64,000 nucleotides of DNA from an uncultured Psychroserpens sp. Its GTDB lineage: Bacteria; Bacteroidota; Bacteroidia; Flavobacteriales; Flavobacteriaceae. The notes beneath the pieces are model-generated. The model was not told the DNA's origin. It ran no database searches and saw nothing but the letters and a program-made list of their open reading frames with translations. Position numbers and translations under genes: made by a program. The stretch's first letter is position 1, and the number at the start of each line of letters is the position of its first letter. The stretch is from NCBI RefSeq assembly GCF_947501425.1, contig NZ_CANMVN010000007.1, positions 162,197 through 226,196 on the forward strand. The letters run 5' to 3'. This document shows, piece after piece, positions 54,835-63,869 of the stretch.

Positions 54835-55374
54835 ATGAGCAAATTATATCCACCTATAAATTTTAAAGCTTGGATCGAAGAAAACAGACATCTACTTAAA
54901 CCACCCGTTGGCAACAAAGTGGTATGGAAAGATGGCGACTTTATTGTGATGGTTGTTGGAGGACCGAACAGTCGTAAAGATTATCATTATAATGAAACAC
55001 CAGAATTTTTCTATCAGATTGAAGGTGATATTACACTAAAAGTCATCGACAAGGGGACACCTAAAGACATTCACATTAAGGAAGGTGAGATCTTTTTATT
55101 ACCACCAAAAGTACCACATTCACCTCAGCGAGGTGCCAATACTGTTGGATTAGTTATTGAATACCCAAGAGAAAAAGGTGTTCAAGACGCGTTATTATGG
55201 TTTTGTGAAAACTGTACAACCAAACTTTACGAAGAAGATTTTACATTAGACAATATTGAAACTGATATGCCTGCCATTTTTGACAAGTACTATGGTGACA
55301 AAGACAAACGCAGTTGTCCAAACTGTGGAGAAGTCATGCAACCACCAAAAAAAGTGCAGCTTGAAGACAATTAA
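54835..55374 (+). CDS. nbaC: 3-hydroxyanthranilate 3,4-dioxygenase
   Basis: This cupin-fold ring-cleaving Fe(II) dioxygenase (179 aa) converts 3-hydroxyanthranilate to ACMS. The iron ligands are predicted as His51, Glu57 and His95 (DYHYNETPEFFYQ, PKVPHSPQR). A second rubredoxin-like iron site is seen in Cys124/Cys127 and Cys161/Cys164 (CENC, CPNC), typical of the bacterial family. An interspersed repeat precedes it. ACMS decarboxylase follows 44 bases on. Confidence 0.95.
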   Translation: MSKLYPPINFKAWIEENRHLLKPPVGNKVVWKDGDFIVMVVGGPNSRKDYHYNETPEFFYQIEGDITLKVIDKGTPKDIHIKEGEIFLLPPKVPHSPQRGANTVGLVIEYPREKGVQDALLWFCENCTTKLYEEDFTLDNIETDMPAIFDKYYGDKDKRSCPNCGEVMQPPKKVQLEDN

Positions 55375-55418
55375 AGGTCAAAAAGAATTAAAGCCATCTT
55401 TTTAAGGAAGTTATTACT

Positions 55419-56504
55419 ATGGAAAAACGAAAACTACGAATAAACGGTCACTCGCATTTATTACCTTATCCTGAGGAAATACCGCAATTCATGAAAGATA
55501 AGGGAATTTTCTGGGTGGATAAAGACCGTAAATTCATGCTTCAAAAAGATTGGAACCGTCCCATTACAGATTCCAGTTTCTTTTTAAATGAAAAGTTGGC
55601 CTGGATGGAGCGCTTTAATATTGACCATGCTGTAGTTTTAAATCTGTCACAGCTTTACGGAAATGGCTTACGGGTTGAAGAAATGAAGCAAGCGCTGCGC
55701 TTTCAGAATGATTTTAATGCAAAGATCCAACATGATAATCCGAGTAAATTTACTTGTGGTTTTGTAGTACATCCTGGTTTTGTTCGTGGAGCATGTTGGG
55801 AAATTGAACGTTGTGTCGAAGAACTTGGCATGCAATTATTATGCTTACCTACGCATTACATGGATACTATTGGCACTTGGCGTTGTATTTTTGACGAAGA
55901 AAATGAACCCATTTTTGAATTGGCTAACAAGTACAATTTGGCTGTTGAGGTTCACCCTTATGATGGCGAAAAATTTATTAAACTGGAAAATACATCTTGG
56001 CGTTTTCATTTGATATGGATGTTAGCGCAATGTGCAGATGCCTATCACTTTTTAACCCTTAATGGGTATCAGGAAAAATATCCAAATATGCGTACATGTT
56101 TTGCTCATGGCGGACAGTTAGCTCAGATTAATCTGGGACGACGTATCCAAGGCTTTGATGGCCGTCCAGATCTTTTTGAAGGCAAGACACATCCAAGGAA
56201 AGCCGTTGGGCATCCAAACATATTTTTTGACACCTTAGTTCATGATACTGGTGGTTTACAGCTTTTAATAAAAAACCAAACCTCTAAACAAGTCTTAATG
56301 GGATTAGATGATCCTTATCCTTTAGGTGAAATGGAAAGTGAGAAACAATCATCTTATCCTGGAAAAATTTTGGACCTTGCTATTGAACGTGATATTATTA
56401 CAGAATCTGAACGTGATGCCATCTGGGAAGATAATGTGATTCAATGGCTTTGCGGTAATGATCAGGATGCAAAAGACAAATTAGTAAAGCGTATTTTAGG
56501 ATAA
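55419..56504 (+). CDS. nbaD: 2-amino-3-carboxymuconate-6-semialdehyde decarboxylase (ACMSD)
   Basis: The 361-residue amidohydrolase-superfamily decarboxylase has zinc ligands at His11 and His13 (GHSH), His179 (VEVHPYD), and an Asp near 297 (GLDDPYPLG). His230 is the general acid region (FAHGGQ). It diverts ACMS, made by the preceding dioxygenase, toward aminomuconic semialdehyde and away from quinolinate/NAD synthesis. Its stop overlaps the next gene's ATG by one base. Confidence 0.93.
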   Translation: MEKRKLRINGHSHLLPYPEEIPQFMKDKGIFWVDKDRKFMLQKDWNRPITDSSFFLNEKLAWMERFNIDHAVVLNLSQLYGNGLRVEEMKQALRFQNDFNAKIQHDNPSKFTCGFVVHPGFVRGACWEIERCVEELGMQLLCLPTHYMDTIGTWRCIFDEENEPIFELANKYNLAVEVHPYDGEKFIKLENTSWRFHLIWMLAQCADAYHFLTLNGYQEKYPNMRTCFAHGGQLAQINLGRRIQGFDGRPDLFEGKTHPRKAVGHPNIFFDTLVHDTGGLQLLIKNQTSKQVLMGLDDPYPLGEMESEKQSSYPGKILDLAIERDIITESERDAIWEDNVIQWLCGNDQDAKDKLVKRILG

Positions 56505-57145
56505 TGTACTTTTTACCTGAAAAATTAGACGACTATGTAGTTGCACATTCTGAAGAAGAACCAGAATTGCTTCAGCAGCTCACCAGAGAGACCTATCAAA
56601 AAATATTGCAACCCATAATGCTTAGCGGTCCATATCAAGGTCGAGTGCTTAGCATGATCTCTAAATTGATTCATCCTAAAACCATATTAGAATTAGGAAC
56701 CTTTACTGGCTATGCCACGTTGTGTTTAGCGGAAGGTTTGCAAAATAATGGGGAAATCCACACAATAGATGTTAACGAAGAGCTTATTGATTTTCAACGA
56801 AAATATTTTGATAAATCAGATTATGGAACACAAATACATCAACATTTGGGAAGTGCAATTGATATCATACCAACATTAGATATGACTTTTGATCTGGTAT
56901 TTATTGATGCTGATAAACCAAATTATTCTAATTATTTTCATTTGATCATTGATAAATTAAATTCGGGTGGTATTATATTATCAGATAATGTCTTGTGGCA
57001 TGGTAAAGTTGTAGAACCTTTAAAGGATAAAGACATCTCAACTAAGGCAGTATTAGACTACAATACACTCTTAAGGAACGATAAGAGAATAGAAACCGTC
57101 TTATTACCCATAAGAGATGGATTAACTATTAGTAGAAAACTTTAA
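56504..57145 (+). CDS. O-methyltransferase (SAM-dependent, family 3)
   Basis: The 213-residue class I methyltransferase has ILELGTFTGYATLCLAEGL (SAM motif), EIHTIDVNEEL, and FDLVFIDADKPNYSNY, the catechol-OMT-like metal-dependent signature (DADK), followed by GGIILSDNVLWHGKV. It overlaps ACMSD by one base. A phenolic intermediate such as 3-hydroxyanthranilate or 3-hydroxykynurenine is a possible substrate from context, but that is inference. Confidence 0.88.
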   Translation: MYFLPEKLDDYVVAHSEEEPELLQQLTRETYQKILQPIMLSGPYQGRVLSMISKLIHPKTILELGTFTGYATLCLAEGLQNNGEIHTIDVNEELIDFQRKYFDKSDYGTQIHQHLGSAIDIIPTLDMTFDLVFIDADKPNYSNYFHLIIDKLNSGGIILSDNVLWHGKVVEPLKDKDISTKAVLDYNTLLRNDKRIETVLLPIRDGLTISRKL

Positions 57146-57147
57146 AT

Positions 57148-57309
57148 CTAAGATACCTTAACCAGCTTCATTTCTGGTTTGTTCTCTAAAGACTTTGTTC
57201 TTTGTATGTGTTCAGATATGGTTTGAAAAAACTCGTAATTATCAAAAGGCTTGGTCATTACATCATTAAAAGCACCCTTTTTAGGTTGAAATTCACAAAA
57301 CCAACTCAA
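57148..57309 (-). pseudogene. Remnant of a response-regulator receiver domain
   Basis: On the minus strand an open stretch of 53 codons ends in TAG and contains KKGAFNDVMTKPFDNYEFF followed by a short helical tail (SEHIQRTKSLENKPEM). This is the alpha4-beta5-alpha5 end of a receiver domain, including the conserved Lys-Pro. An in-frame TAA at 57310 precedes it, no phospho-acceptor Asp region is present, and the frame upstream is unrelated. It therefore looks like a 3' relic of a deleted gene. Confidence 0.6.
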
Positions 57310-57351
57310 TTACCAATAAAATGCACTCTAAATCCTACTATTTTAAATAAT

Positions 57352-57380
57352 AAGTCCTCTTCAAAATTTGAAGAGGACTT
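57352..57380. terminator. Terminator after the subtilase gene (minus strand)
   Basis: AAGTCCTCTTCAAA and TTTGAAGAGGACTT form a perfect 14-bp stem with a 1-base loop, 25 bases beyond the subtilase stop. On the minus strand it is followed by TTATTATTTAAAA. Confidence 0.8.
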
Positions 57381-57404
57381 GCTAAGATATATCATAATAT
57401 AAGC

Positions 57405-58913
57405 TTATTGAACCGCTTGCCAAGCATCAATATTACCATAACCAAAACTACTGTTTTTGTATGGATAGAAATCGGCAGATTGCTTCAATCTATTTAACAC
57501 CTGAGTTCTACTCCAATTAGGATGTCTAGACCAAACTAAAGCAGCTATTCCAGCTGTTGTAGCAGTTGCTACAGACGATCCACCTGTATAACGTCTTTGT
57601 CCGTTATAAAACCCAAGAACTGGAGGTGCTTTACTGGTATTATTATCGCCTTCCATTATAATTGTAAAGTCTATTTTGCTTCCACTATGGCAAGTATCAC
57701 AACGATCGTAATTACTACCATCATCTACTCCTGTTACAGCAACAGTTTCGCTCATAGTGGCAGGAAAAATAACACCAAAGCCGTTGGTAAAGCTTGTAGA
57801 TGTTCCTCCTGCTGCAAATATTAGTTTGCCTTTACTGTAAGCATATCTCACAGCATCCTTTATATTTCCTATAGACCATACATATCCAATTGACATTGAA
57901 ATGATTTTAACGTCACTTCTGTTTCCCAATTGCGTTAATGCCTTTGAGACACCTTTTCGCTCGTGATAATCGTTTAATAACACGTCCTCAGTTGCTCTAT
58001 AGGCAACTAAATTTGCATTGTAAGCTACACCAACAGGCATACCGTTATCATTTCGTGGTGATGCCATTGTAGATCCCATAGCAGTTCCGTGACCACATTT
58101 ATCATGCGGACCATCATAATTACTGGACCACCACCAATTAGAATCTATAAACGTCCCATACTTTTGAACAAATCTCCCGTTTGAATAGCCATCATTGATT
58201 CCTGATGAATTCAATAAACTCTGAGATTGAGATACACCTGTATCAATTAATCCAATTGTTACTCCAGAACCTGTTGATAATCCCCAAGCTTGCTGAATGT
58301 TGTGCTCATTAAAATGCCATGATACTTGTGCGTTATTTGGACTTGTGGTCGTATAATGCGCTGGATTGATATAATCAGCATTTTTATCACATCCTGAACT
58401 CGATCGTTCACGAACTTCGTCATAGGTAAACAGGTTATATCCATTTGGTTCTAAATAACGAACATCCTTGTGTGATCTTAATGCAATAATGGTTTCTATG
58501 TTTTCAACTCCAACATCAATAACCGTTAGAATATCCTGCTCTACAATTTTTAAATCACTTTTACTGATCTTTTCTTTGTCAACAATCAGATCTATCAAGG
58601 TGTTCTTTTTTGCTTCTAAAACTGGATCTCTGGTTTCACTAAAACTTTGACCTTCGTTTCCATACCCAATAGTCAAGACTTTTTGACCATGAACTACAGC
58701 GCTCCACAAAAAATGAGCATCTTCTTTACTCCAGTCGAAATCACCAGTTGCTCTAATGGTTTCACTAATACGATTATTAATTTGTTGAACTGTTAGGGGT
58801 TCTTTTGGAAATTGGTGATCTTGAGATTCGGTTTCAATAATAGCGTCCTCTTTGGCACAAGACACAATGGTAATTGCCATAAGAAGCAATACCTTTAAGT
58901 ACATTTTTTTCAT
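57405..58913 (-). CDS. S8 subtilisin-like serine protease, lipoprotein
   Basis: The 502-residue protein has lipoprotein signal VLLLMAITIVSCAKED (Cys19), a propeptide (about 60-170), and a catalytic domain with Asp224 (GLIDTGVS), His275 (CGHGTAMG) and Ser447 (GGSSVATAT). Two usual features differ: the Pro after the Ser motif is Ala, and the oxyanion-hole Asn of AAGN is Gly (AAGGTS). The enzyme is probably surface-exposed or periplasmic. It is a single-gene unit with its own terminator. Confidence 0.88.
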   Translation of the reverse strand: MKKMYLKVLLLMAITIVSCAKEDAIIETESQDHQFPKEPLTVQQINNRISETIRATGDFDWSKEDAHFLWSAVVHGQKVLTIGYGNEGQSFSETRDPVLEAKKNTLIDLIVDKEKISKSDLKIVEQDILTVIDVGVENIETIIALRSHKDVRYLEPNGYNLFTYDEVRERSSSGCDKNADYINPAHYTTTSPNNAQVSWHFNEHNIQQAWGLSTGSGVTIGLIDTGVSQSQSLLNSSGINDGYSNGRFVQKYGTFIDSNWWWSSNYDGPHDKCGHGTAMGSTMASPRNDNGMPVGVAYNANLVAYRATEDVLLNDYHERKGVSKALTQLGNRSDVKIISMSIGYVWSIGNIKDAVRYAYSKGKLIFAAGGTSTSFTNGFGVIFPATMSETVAVTGVDDGSNYDRCDTCHSGSKIDFTIIMEGDNNTSKAPPVLGFYNGQRRYTGGSSVATATTAGIAALVWSRHPNWSRTQVLNRLKQSADFYPYKNSSFGYGNIDAWQAVQ

Positions 58914-59028
58914 TTAATATGATTTAGATGGTTAATGATTTTCTAAATATATTAAATTATTAAAATTTAATCGCATTAAAAAATACGATTTCGATAAAAT
59001 AACAAAGTAAAATGTAAGAATATAATAA

Positions 59029-59316
59029 TTAATGATCTCTACTTATCGAACCTGTAAAATCCTCTAAGTCGTCTTTAACTTTTTTGATTTCTTTAGTAAT
59101 ATCTTTAGTCACATCGGTATTAATCCCTTGTTTTTCTGCACTTTTAGTAATTTCAGTTTTAATATCAGATGAAGCATCTTTAAGCATACGCATACCTTTA
59201 CCGAGACCTCTTGCGATTTCTGGTATTTTATCTGCACCAAAAACCATTACCACAATAAAGAGTATGAATACCACTTCTGGAGCACCAATGAATAAAAAAG
59301 TTGTTAACTGTATCAC
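59029..59316 (-). CDS. tatA: Twin-arginine translocase TatA/TatE-type protein
   Basis: The 95-residue protein has one membrane helix (about 11-27, GAPEVVFILFIVVMVFGADKIPE), then the conserved KIPEIARGLGKGMR amphipathic helix and a polar tail. It belongs to the mttA/Hcf106 family. TatA versus TatB cannot be fully separated by sequence. A -7 element lies immediately upstream, so translation may begin almost at the transcript start. No tatC is in the window. Confidence 0.88.
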   Translation of the reverse strand: MIQLTTFLFIGAPEVVFILFIVVMVFGADKIPEIARGLGKGMRMLKDASSDIKTEITKSAEKQGINTDVTKDITKEIKKVKDDLEDFTGSISRDH

Positions 59317-59320
59317 ATTG

Positions 59321-59328
59321 CAAATATA
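59321..59328 (-). promoter_or_regulatory. Candidate -7 element of tatA
   Basis: The minus strand reads TATATTTG, matching TAnnTTTG, only 4 bases before the tatA ATG at 59316. This would give a near-leaderless mRNA. Confidence 0.4.
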
Positions 59329-59369
59329 ATGAGATGTTTTGACATTAATTACACAATTAACGATATAAA

Positions 59370-59395
59370 AAAAGCCGATCTCACAATCGGCTTTT
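59370..59395 (-). terminator. Terminator after the M1 peptidase gene (minus strand)
   Basis: AAAAGCCGAT and ATCGGCTTTT form a 10-bp stem with a 6-base loop. On the minus strand it is followed by TTTTTT. It lies about 20 bases past the M1 peptidase stop. Confidence 0.85.
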
Positions 59396-59415
59396 ATCTG
59401 TTTTGAATCTATAAA

Positions 59416-61713
59416 TTATCCTTTGACTTTATTTTTAAACTTATCAAAGTCACTCTCTTTAACCTCTCTCGGCCAAGAGTTGTTTGATGTATCAATATCA
59501 GCAGTTTCCAGTTTAGGATCAACAGTGATAGAGATAATCTCTTTTTCAGATGCTATAGCTTTGCTCACCTCATTGTCATTAAACCTCCATATTTGAGCAG
59601 GATAGGTTTCGGTTTTTGAAGTTCCGTCAGCATAAGTAAATTCCACAATTATTGGCATAACCAATCCACCTGGCTTTTCAAATGTAAGGTTATAGAAATA
59701 CTTAGGCTGCTTGATGTTTTTACGCTCTTCAGGAGTAAAATTATCCATCATGTATTCTTTTAGTGTAGGTGAGTTATCTGCCGATGTCCCTTTGCGTAAC
59801 TTGTCGTCAAATTCTTCGCTACCTTCTTCAACCAGATATACCAGATCTAAGTCATCTAAGCTTAAATTTCTACTTTCAGCATAGTTTTTTGCATATTGGT
59901 TTGGTTCTGAAGACACATAATATTTCTTCACATCTTTTAATCCTATATCTACCCAATCAGTTGTGTAGAACCATCCTCTCCAGTACCAATCAAGGTCAAA
60001 TGCAGAGGCATCTTCCATAGTACGGAAAAAATCTTCTGGTGTAGGGTGTTTAAACATCCAACGTTGAGCATATTCTTTAAATGCGTAATCAAACAACTCA
60101 CGCCCCATAACCGTTTCTCTTAGGATATTCAATGCTGTTGCAGGTTTTCCGTAAGCGTTATTTCCAAACTGATATGTGTTTAATCCTTTGGTCATGATAG
60201 GAGCAATATAATCTTGATTTCCTCCCATGTACCTTGTTATGTTCTTTGCTGGTCCTCGACGTGAAGGGTATTTATCATCGCCTGGTGATAGAGCATCTGG
60301 ATACCACTCTCCAAAATCTTGCTCAGCTACATATTGCATGAATGTATTTAATCCTTCATCCATCCATGTCCATTGACGTTCATCACTGTTAACAATCATA
60401 GGAAAGAAATTATGACCAACTTCATGAATGATTACACTCATCATTCCATATTTTGTACGATCACTATACTTACCGTTTTCATCAGGCCTACCATAGTTCC
60501 AGCAAATCATAGGATACTCCATTCCCTGACGTCTAGCGTGAACAGATATCGCTTTATGATAAGGATAATCAAAGGTCATACGAGAGTATGATTTTAAAGT
60601 ACTAGCTACAGCTTTTGTCGACCACTGTTCCCATAGCGGATTACCTTCTTTTGAGTATAAAGACACAGCCAAAACATCTTTGTTACCAATTTTTACAGCC
60701 ATCATATCCCAAATATATTTTCTCGAAGTGGCAAAACCAAAGTCTCTTACATTTTCAGCATATAGTTTCCAAGTTTTCTTTTTGTTAGAGCGTTTTTTCT
60801 CTCTGGCTTCTGCTTCTGCCTGAGTTGATATAACTACTGGCTCATCGTATGATTTTTTCGCTTTTTCGTAGCGTTTCATCATCTCACTAGAGAATACTTC
60901 CTTTCTGTTTGTTAATTTCCCAGTACCATCTAAAAGATGATCTGCAGGTACAGTGATATTGACTTCAAAATTCCCAAATGGTAATGCAAACTCATCACGA
61001 CCCCAGAACTGAGAATTCTGCCAACCTTCAACATCATTATACACTGCCATTCTTGGATAGAACTGAGCTATCACATAGTTTCTATTTCCGTCAGGAAATA
61101 ATTCAAACCCTGAACGTCCACCATCTGTAACGTGGTTATTTATTTGATACCACCATTTGATCTTGAAGGAAAACTTATCACCAGTTTTCATTGGTTGAGG
61201 CAACTCAACACGCATCATTGTCTGGTTTATCATATGTGGAAGAGCCTTCCCATCTGTTGTTGTAACAGATTCTACATTAAAACCGCCATCAAAACGCTCA
61301 CTCATGTATGATGATGCAAATCTTGAAGGTGACAAAGCTGGAGTCACTCTGCTTGAATTAATATCTTTTGAGGGTGAATCTTTTTGTCTCACATTTTGAT
61401 CCAATTGTACCCATAAATAACTTAACTCATCTGGAGAATTATTGGTGTAAGTGATGGTCTCGTTTCCACTTAAAACAGCTGTTTCATCGTTTATTTCGAT
61501 ATCCATCTTATAATCTGCTTGTTGCTGGTAATAAGCTGGACCAGGAGCACCAGAACCTGTTCTATACATATTAGGGGTAGCAAACTCATCATAGAGTTGC
61601 TTAAACTTATTCTGGTTTGTATGACCAGGCTTACGCTCTTGATCTTGAGCCATTGCACTGAAGGATATAAATGCAATAGACAAACAAAGGTATTTTACTA
61701 GTTTCATAAACAT
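59416..61713 (-). CDS. M1-family zinc metallopeptidase
   Basis: The 765-residue exported aminopeptidase-like protein has a signal peptide ending AMAQ. It has the catalytic H430-E431-V-G-H434 with Glu453 eighteen residues later (HEVGH...MDEGLNTF), the zinc-site layout of the gluzincins. The protein has the large N-terminal beta-saddle domain and a C-terminal domain. A GAMEN-like exopeptidase motif is not obvious. ATG at 61713 or two codons later are both possible. It follows DUF6702 by a short gap and ends the run that begins with the CarboxypepD_reg paralogues. Confidence 0.92.
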   Translation of the reverse strand: MFMKLVKYLCLSIAFISFSAMAQDQERKPGHTNQNKFKQLYDEFATPNMYRTGSGAPGPAYYQQQADYKMDIEINDETAVLSGNETITYTNNSPDELSYLWVQLDQNVRQKDSPSKDINSSRVTPALSPSRFASSYMSERFDGGFNVESVTTTDGKALPHMINQTMMRVELPQPMKTGDKFSFKIKWWYQINNHVTDGGRSGFELFPDGNRNYVIAQFYPRMAVYNDVEGWQNSQFWGRDEFALPFGNFEVNITVPADHLLDGTGKLTNRKEVFSSEMMKRYEKAKKSYDEPVVISTQAEAEAREKKRSNKKKTWKLYAENVRDFGFATSRKYIWDMMAVKIGNKDVLAVSLYSKEGNPLWEQWSTKAVASTLKSYSRMTFDYPYHKAISVHARRQGMEYPMICWNYGRPDENGKYSDRTKYGMMSVIIHEVGHNFFPMIVNSDERQWTWMDEGLNTFMQYVAEQDFGEWYPDALSPGDDKYPSRRGPAKNITRYMGGNQDYIAPIMTKGLNTYQFGNNAYGKPATALNILRETVMGRELFDYAFKEYAQRWMFKHPTPEDFFRTMEDASAFDLDWYWRGWFYTTDWVDIGLKDVKKYYVSSEPNQYAKNYAESRNLSLDDLDLVYLVEEGSEEFDDKLRKGTSADNSPTLKEYMMDNFTPEERKNIKQPKYFYNLTFEKPGGLVMPIIVEFTYADGTSKTETYPAQIWRFNDNEVSKAIASEKEIISITVDPKLETADIDTSNNSWPREVKESDFDKFKNKVKG

Positions 61714-61727
61714 TATTAAAGGGTTGA

Positions 61728-62228
61728 TTATTTAAAATTTAAATATTGATTTCTGTCTTCTGTTGTAAAAATCAAATTATTAGTTTTTGAGTTTATTTTA
61801 GTTTTTACAACATTTTTTTGCTTCGGAAATAGATCAAAAAGAACACTGTTACTTATTTCGATGGTATTAACAGCTTTTATATTTTCTATTTCCAGATAAC
61901 ACACTACGAGATCATTTTCGTATTCTTTTCCTATGAAATTAAATGGTGTGTCTTGAGTATTAATTTTGATTTCAATTTTTTGATTCAGATATTTTTTAAT
62001 GTATTCATCAACCATTGGATGTTCGTTGATATCTGTAAGTGTGATCTTTTTATCATAGCGTTCTTGAAGTGTATACTCCAAATCTGCTACATCTATTCTT
62101 GAAATCATCTGTACTGATTGCTTGTCTTCAACATAGGTTAATTGCATCACACTCACATAATATTTGTGGGCAGATGACAAAAACAAAGGAAACATTAAAG
62201 CTAGAAAAGCGACTTTAAAAAATTTCAT
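61728..62228 (-). CDS. DUF6702-family exported protein
   Basis: The 166-residue protein (ATG at 62228) has a signal peptide to LFLSSAHKYYVSVMQL. The body is of the DUF6702 type: KYYVSVMQLTY near the start, MISRIDVADLEYTLQERY, a YLEIENI strand and a Phe/Asn-rich tail. I recall DUF6702 as a frequent neighbour of M1 peptidases in Flavobacteriia. The in-frame ATG at 62318 lies 90 bases upstream in non-signal sequence and overlaps the previous gene, so it is rejected. Function unknown. Confidence 0.85.
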   Translation of the reverse strand: MKFFKVAFLALMFPLFLSSAHKYYVSVMQLTYVEDKQSVQMISRIDVADLEYTLQERYDKKITLTDINEHPMVDEYIKKYLNQKIEIKINTQDTPFNFIGKEYENDLVVCYLEIENIKAVNTIEISNSVLFDLFPKQKNVVKTKINSKTNNLIFTTEDRNQYLNFK

Positions 62229-62314
62229 AACAATCATTAATTCGTAAAAATAGCTTTTTTGATAAAAAACATACTCTAAAAAAATGTTAATAAAATTGAT
62301 AAAGTTTTTGACAA

Positions 62315-63115
62315 TCAATCTTCCGATAATGGTTCTTCACCATTGTAGAAATATAATTTCTTGAGTAAGAATTCGTAGGTTGTAAAGCTATCATCGCTTT
62401 GGCAGAGCTCTTGGAATTTTTGGTCTTCAGCAACATAATAGAAAAAATCTATTTTTAAATGTTCTTCAATTTCCATATTCTCAAAGAGCAAGTCTGAAAA
62501 CTCAGATTTCATTTTATTCATACAATCAATCTGTTTTTCTAGCATTACAGCTTTCTTGAGCTTTTTAGTTCGTCCTGAAATTTTATTCAAAATCTTATGG
62601 ATATTAATCCCAACAAATAATGGCGCAATAACAATAGATTTTCCAGCGTCGGCTTCATACAACCTACGTTCTTTTTGTGTCTTAGGTTTTCCTGTATAAC
62701 CAGGTATTCCTACATCATAAAAATTGATGTCGCGTTTGGCATCACTATTCTCGATATCTGTTAGCAAATTTCCTGTTAACACTTTCCCTACGACTACTTC
62801 GTCTAACTCATTAACTCTATCAGTAAGTGTTATGGCTATAAACTTTGAAGCTAAAATAGTTTTAGATACAATAACATTTTTTGGAGTGTATTGTATACTA
62901 GAAATAAGTATGGTGTCATTTAATCTGGCAAGTACCTCAAATTCTCCTTTATCGTTAGTAATTGTAAACTCTTGTGCTGTTAGGTTTAACACGTGTATCC
63001 CGTCAAGGTCTGAACTTGCAGAGATTTCACCTTTAAGTTCAATGGTTTGGGCATTATAAATTACACAGCTAAGGACTGCAAAAAGAAAGCATAATATGTT
63101 TTTAGTCGTCTTCAA
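62315..63115 (-). CDS. CarboxypepD_reg-like exported protein, paralogue 1
   Basis: The 266-residue exported protein has a signal peptide (ILCFLFAVLSCVIYNAQ) and a CarboxypepD_reg-like beta-sandwich (about 22-105: LNLTAQEFTITNDKGEFEVLARLND). A shared linker motif (ENSDAKRDINFYDVGIPGYTG) and RRLYEADAG follow, then a helical C-terminal domain with KLKKAVMLEKQIDC and DFFYYVAEDQKF. It is closely related to the next two genes. The first overlaps it by 14 bases. No TonB plug or barrel is attached. The role is unknown. Confidence 0.85.
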   Translation of the reverse strand: MKTTKNILCFLFAVLSCVIYNAQTIELKGEISASSDLDGIHVLNLTAQEFTITNDKGEFEVLARLNDTILISSIQYTPKNVIVSKTILASKFIAITLTDRVNELDEVVVGKVLTGNLLTDIENSDAKRDINFYDVGIPGYTGKPKTQKERRLYEADAGKSIVIAPLFVGINIHKILNKISGRTKKLKKAVMLEKQIDCMNKMKSEFSDLLFENMEIEEHLKIDFFYYVAEDQKFQELCQSDDSFTTYEFLLKKLYFYNGEEPLSED

Positions 63116-63869
63116 TTTGGATTTTGAATGCTTTTAGTTTCTCATGTAAGAACTCTAGCATAGCCATTTCTGTTTTTGTGTTACTATACACTACAAAATT
63201 TGGATCGTGAGATGCAAAGTAAAAAAATTCTAAGTGTAGTGACTCATCTAATGTATCATTCTCAAAAAGCATTTCAGAATATTTAGATCTTACGGCGTCT
63301 AAAGCTTTTAAACGTTTTTCTAGTTTCACTTGTGCTTTTAAACGTTTTGTCCGACCTGTAATCCAATTAATCAAAGGGTTAAGTGGCAATATGCCTCCAC
63401 CACTATTTGCCTCATACAATCGTCTTTCACTTTGTGTCTTGCGTGGCCCTGTATATCCTGGAATACCAACATCATAAAAATTAATATCACGCTTGACGTC
63501 ACTGTTTTCAATATCTGATAATAAGTCCCCAGTTAACATTTTACCTACTACTACCTCATCAAGCTCATTGATCTTGTCTTCCAAATAAACGGTCATGGTT
63601 TTAGCTTGTAAGATACTATCAGTGATTACAATGTCTTTAGTCTTATATTGAACTGCTGACACTGTAATTGTGTCATTAAGATGCACTGGAATCTCAAACC
63701 TACCATAGTCGTCAGTAATGGTGTACTTTAATGCCGTAATATTGATAACATGTATCCCAACAACATCATTACTTGCAACAACTTTACCTGTAATATCTGT
63801 AGTTTGTGTAAAAACTTCAGTGGTAAATAGTAACACAAAAAAACATGTAAACCACTTAATTCTTGCCAC
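63102..63869 (-). CDS. CarboxypepD_reg-like exported protein, paralogue 2
   Basis: The 255-residue paralogue has the same order of parts: signal peptide (residues 5-21), CarboxypepD_reg-like domain (INITALKYTITDDYGRFEIPVHLND), ENSDVKRDINFYDVGIPGYTG, RRLYEANSGGGILPL, and a helical end (LEFFYFASHDPNF, MLEFLHEKLKAFK). The first codon is GTG at 63869. It overlaps the third copy by 14 bases and the first by 14 bases, so all three are translationally coupled. Confidence 0.85.
   Translation of the reverse strand: MARIKWFTCFFVLLFTTEVFTQTTDITGKVVASNDVVGIHVINITALKYTITDDYGRFEIPVHLNDTITVSAVQYKTKDIVITDSILQAKTMTVYLEDKINELDEVVVGKMLTGDLLSDIENSDVKRDINFYDVGIPGYTGPRKTQSERRLYEANSGGGILPLNPLINWITGRTKRLKAQVKLEKRLKALDAVRSKYSEMLFENDTLDESLHLEFFYFASHDPNFVVYSNTKTEMAMLEFLHEKLKAFKIQIEDD

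Noticed and set aside
57202-57402. A 66-codon plus-strand ORF between the O-methyltransferase and subtilase genes
   Set aside because: It has no start context or domain, overlaps the terminator, and lies antisense to the receiver-domain remnant, which fits a known family.
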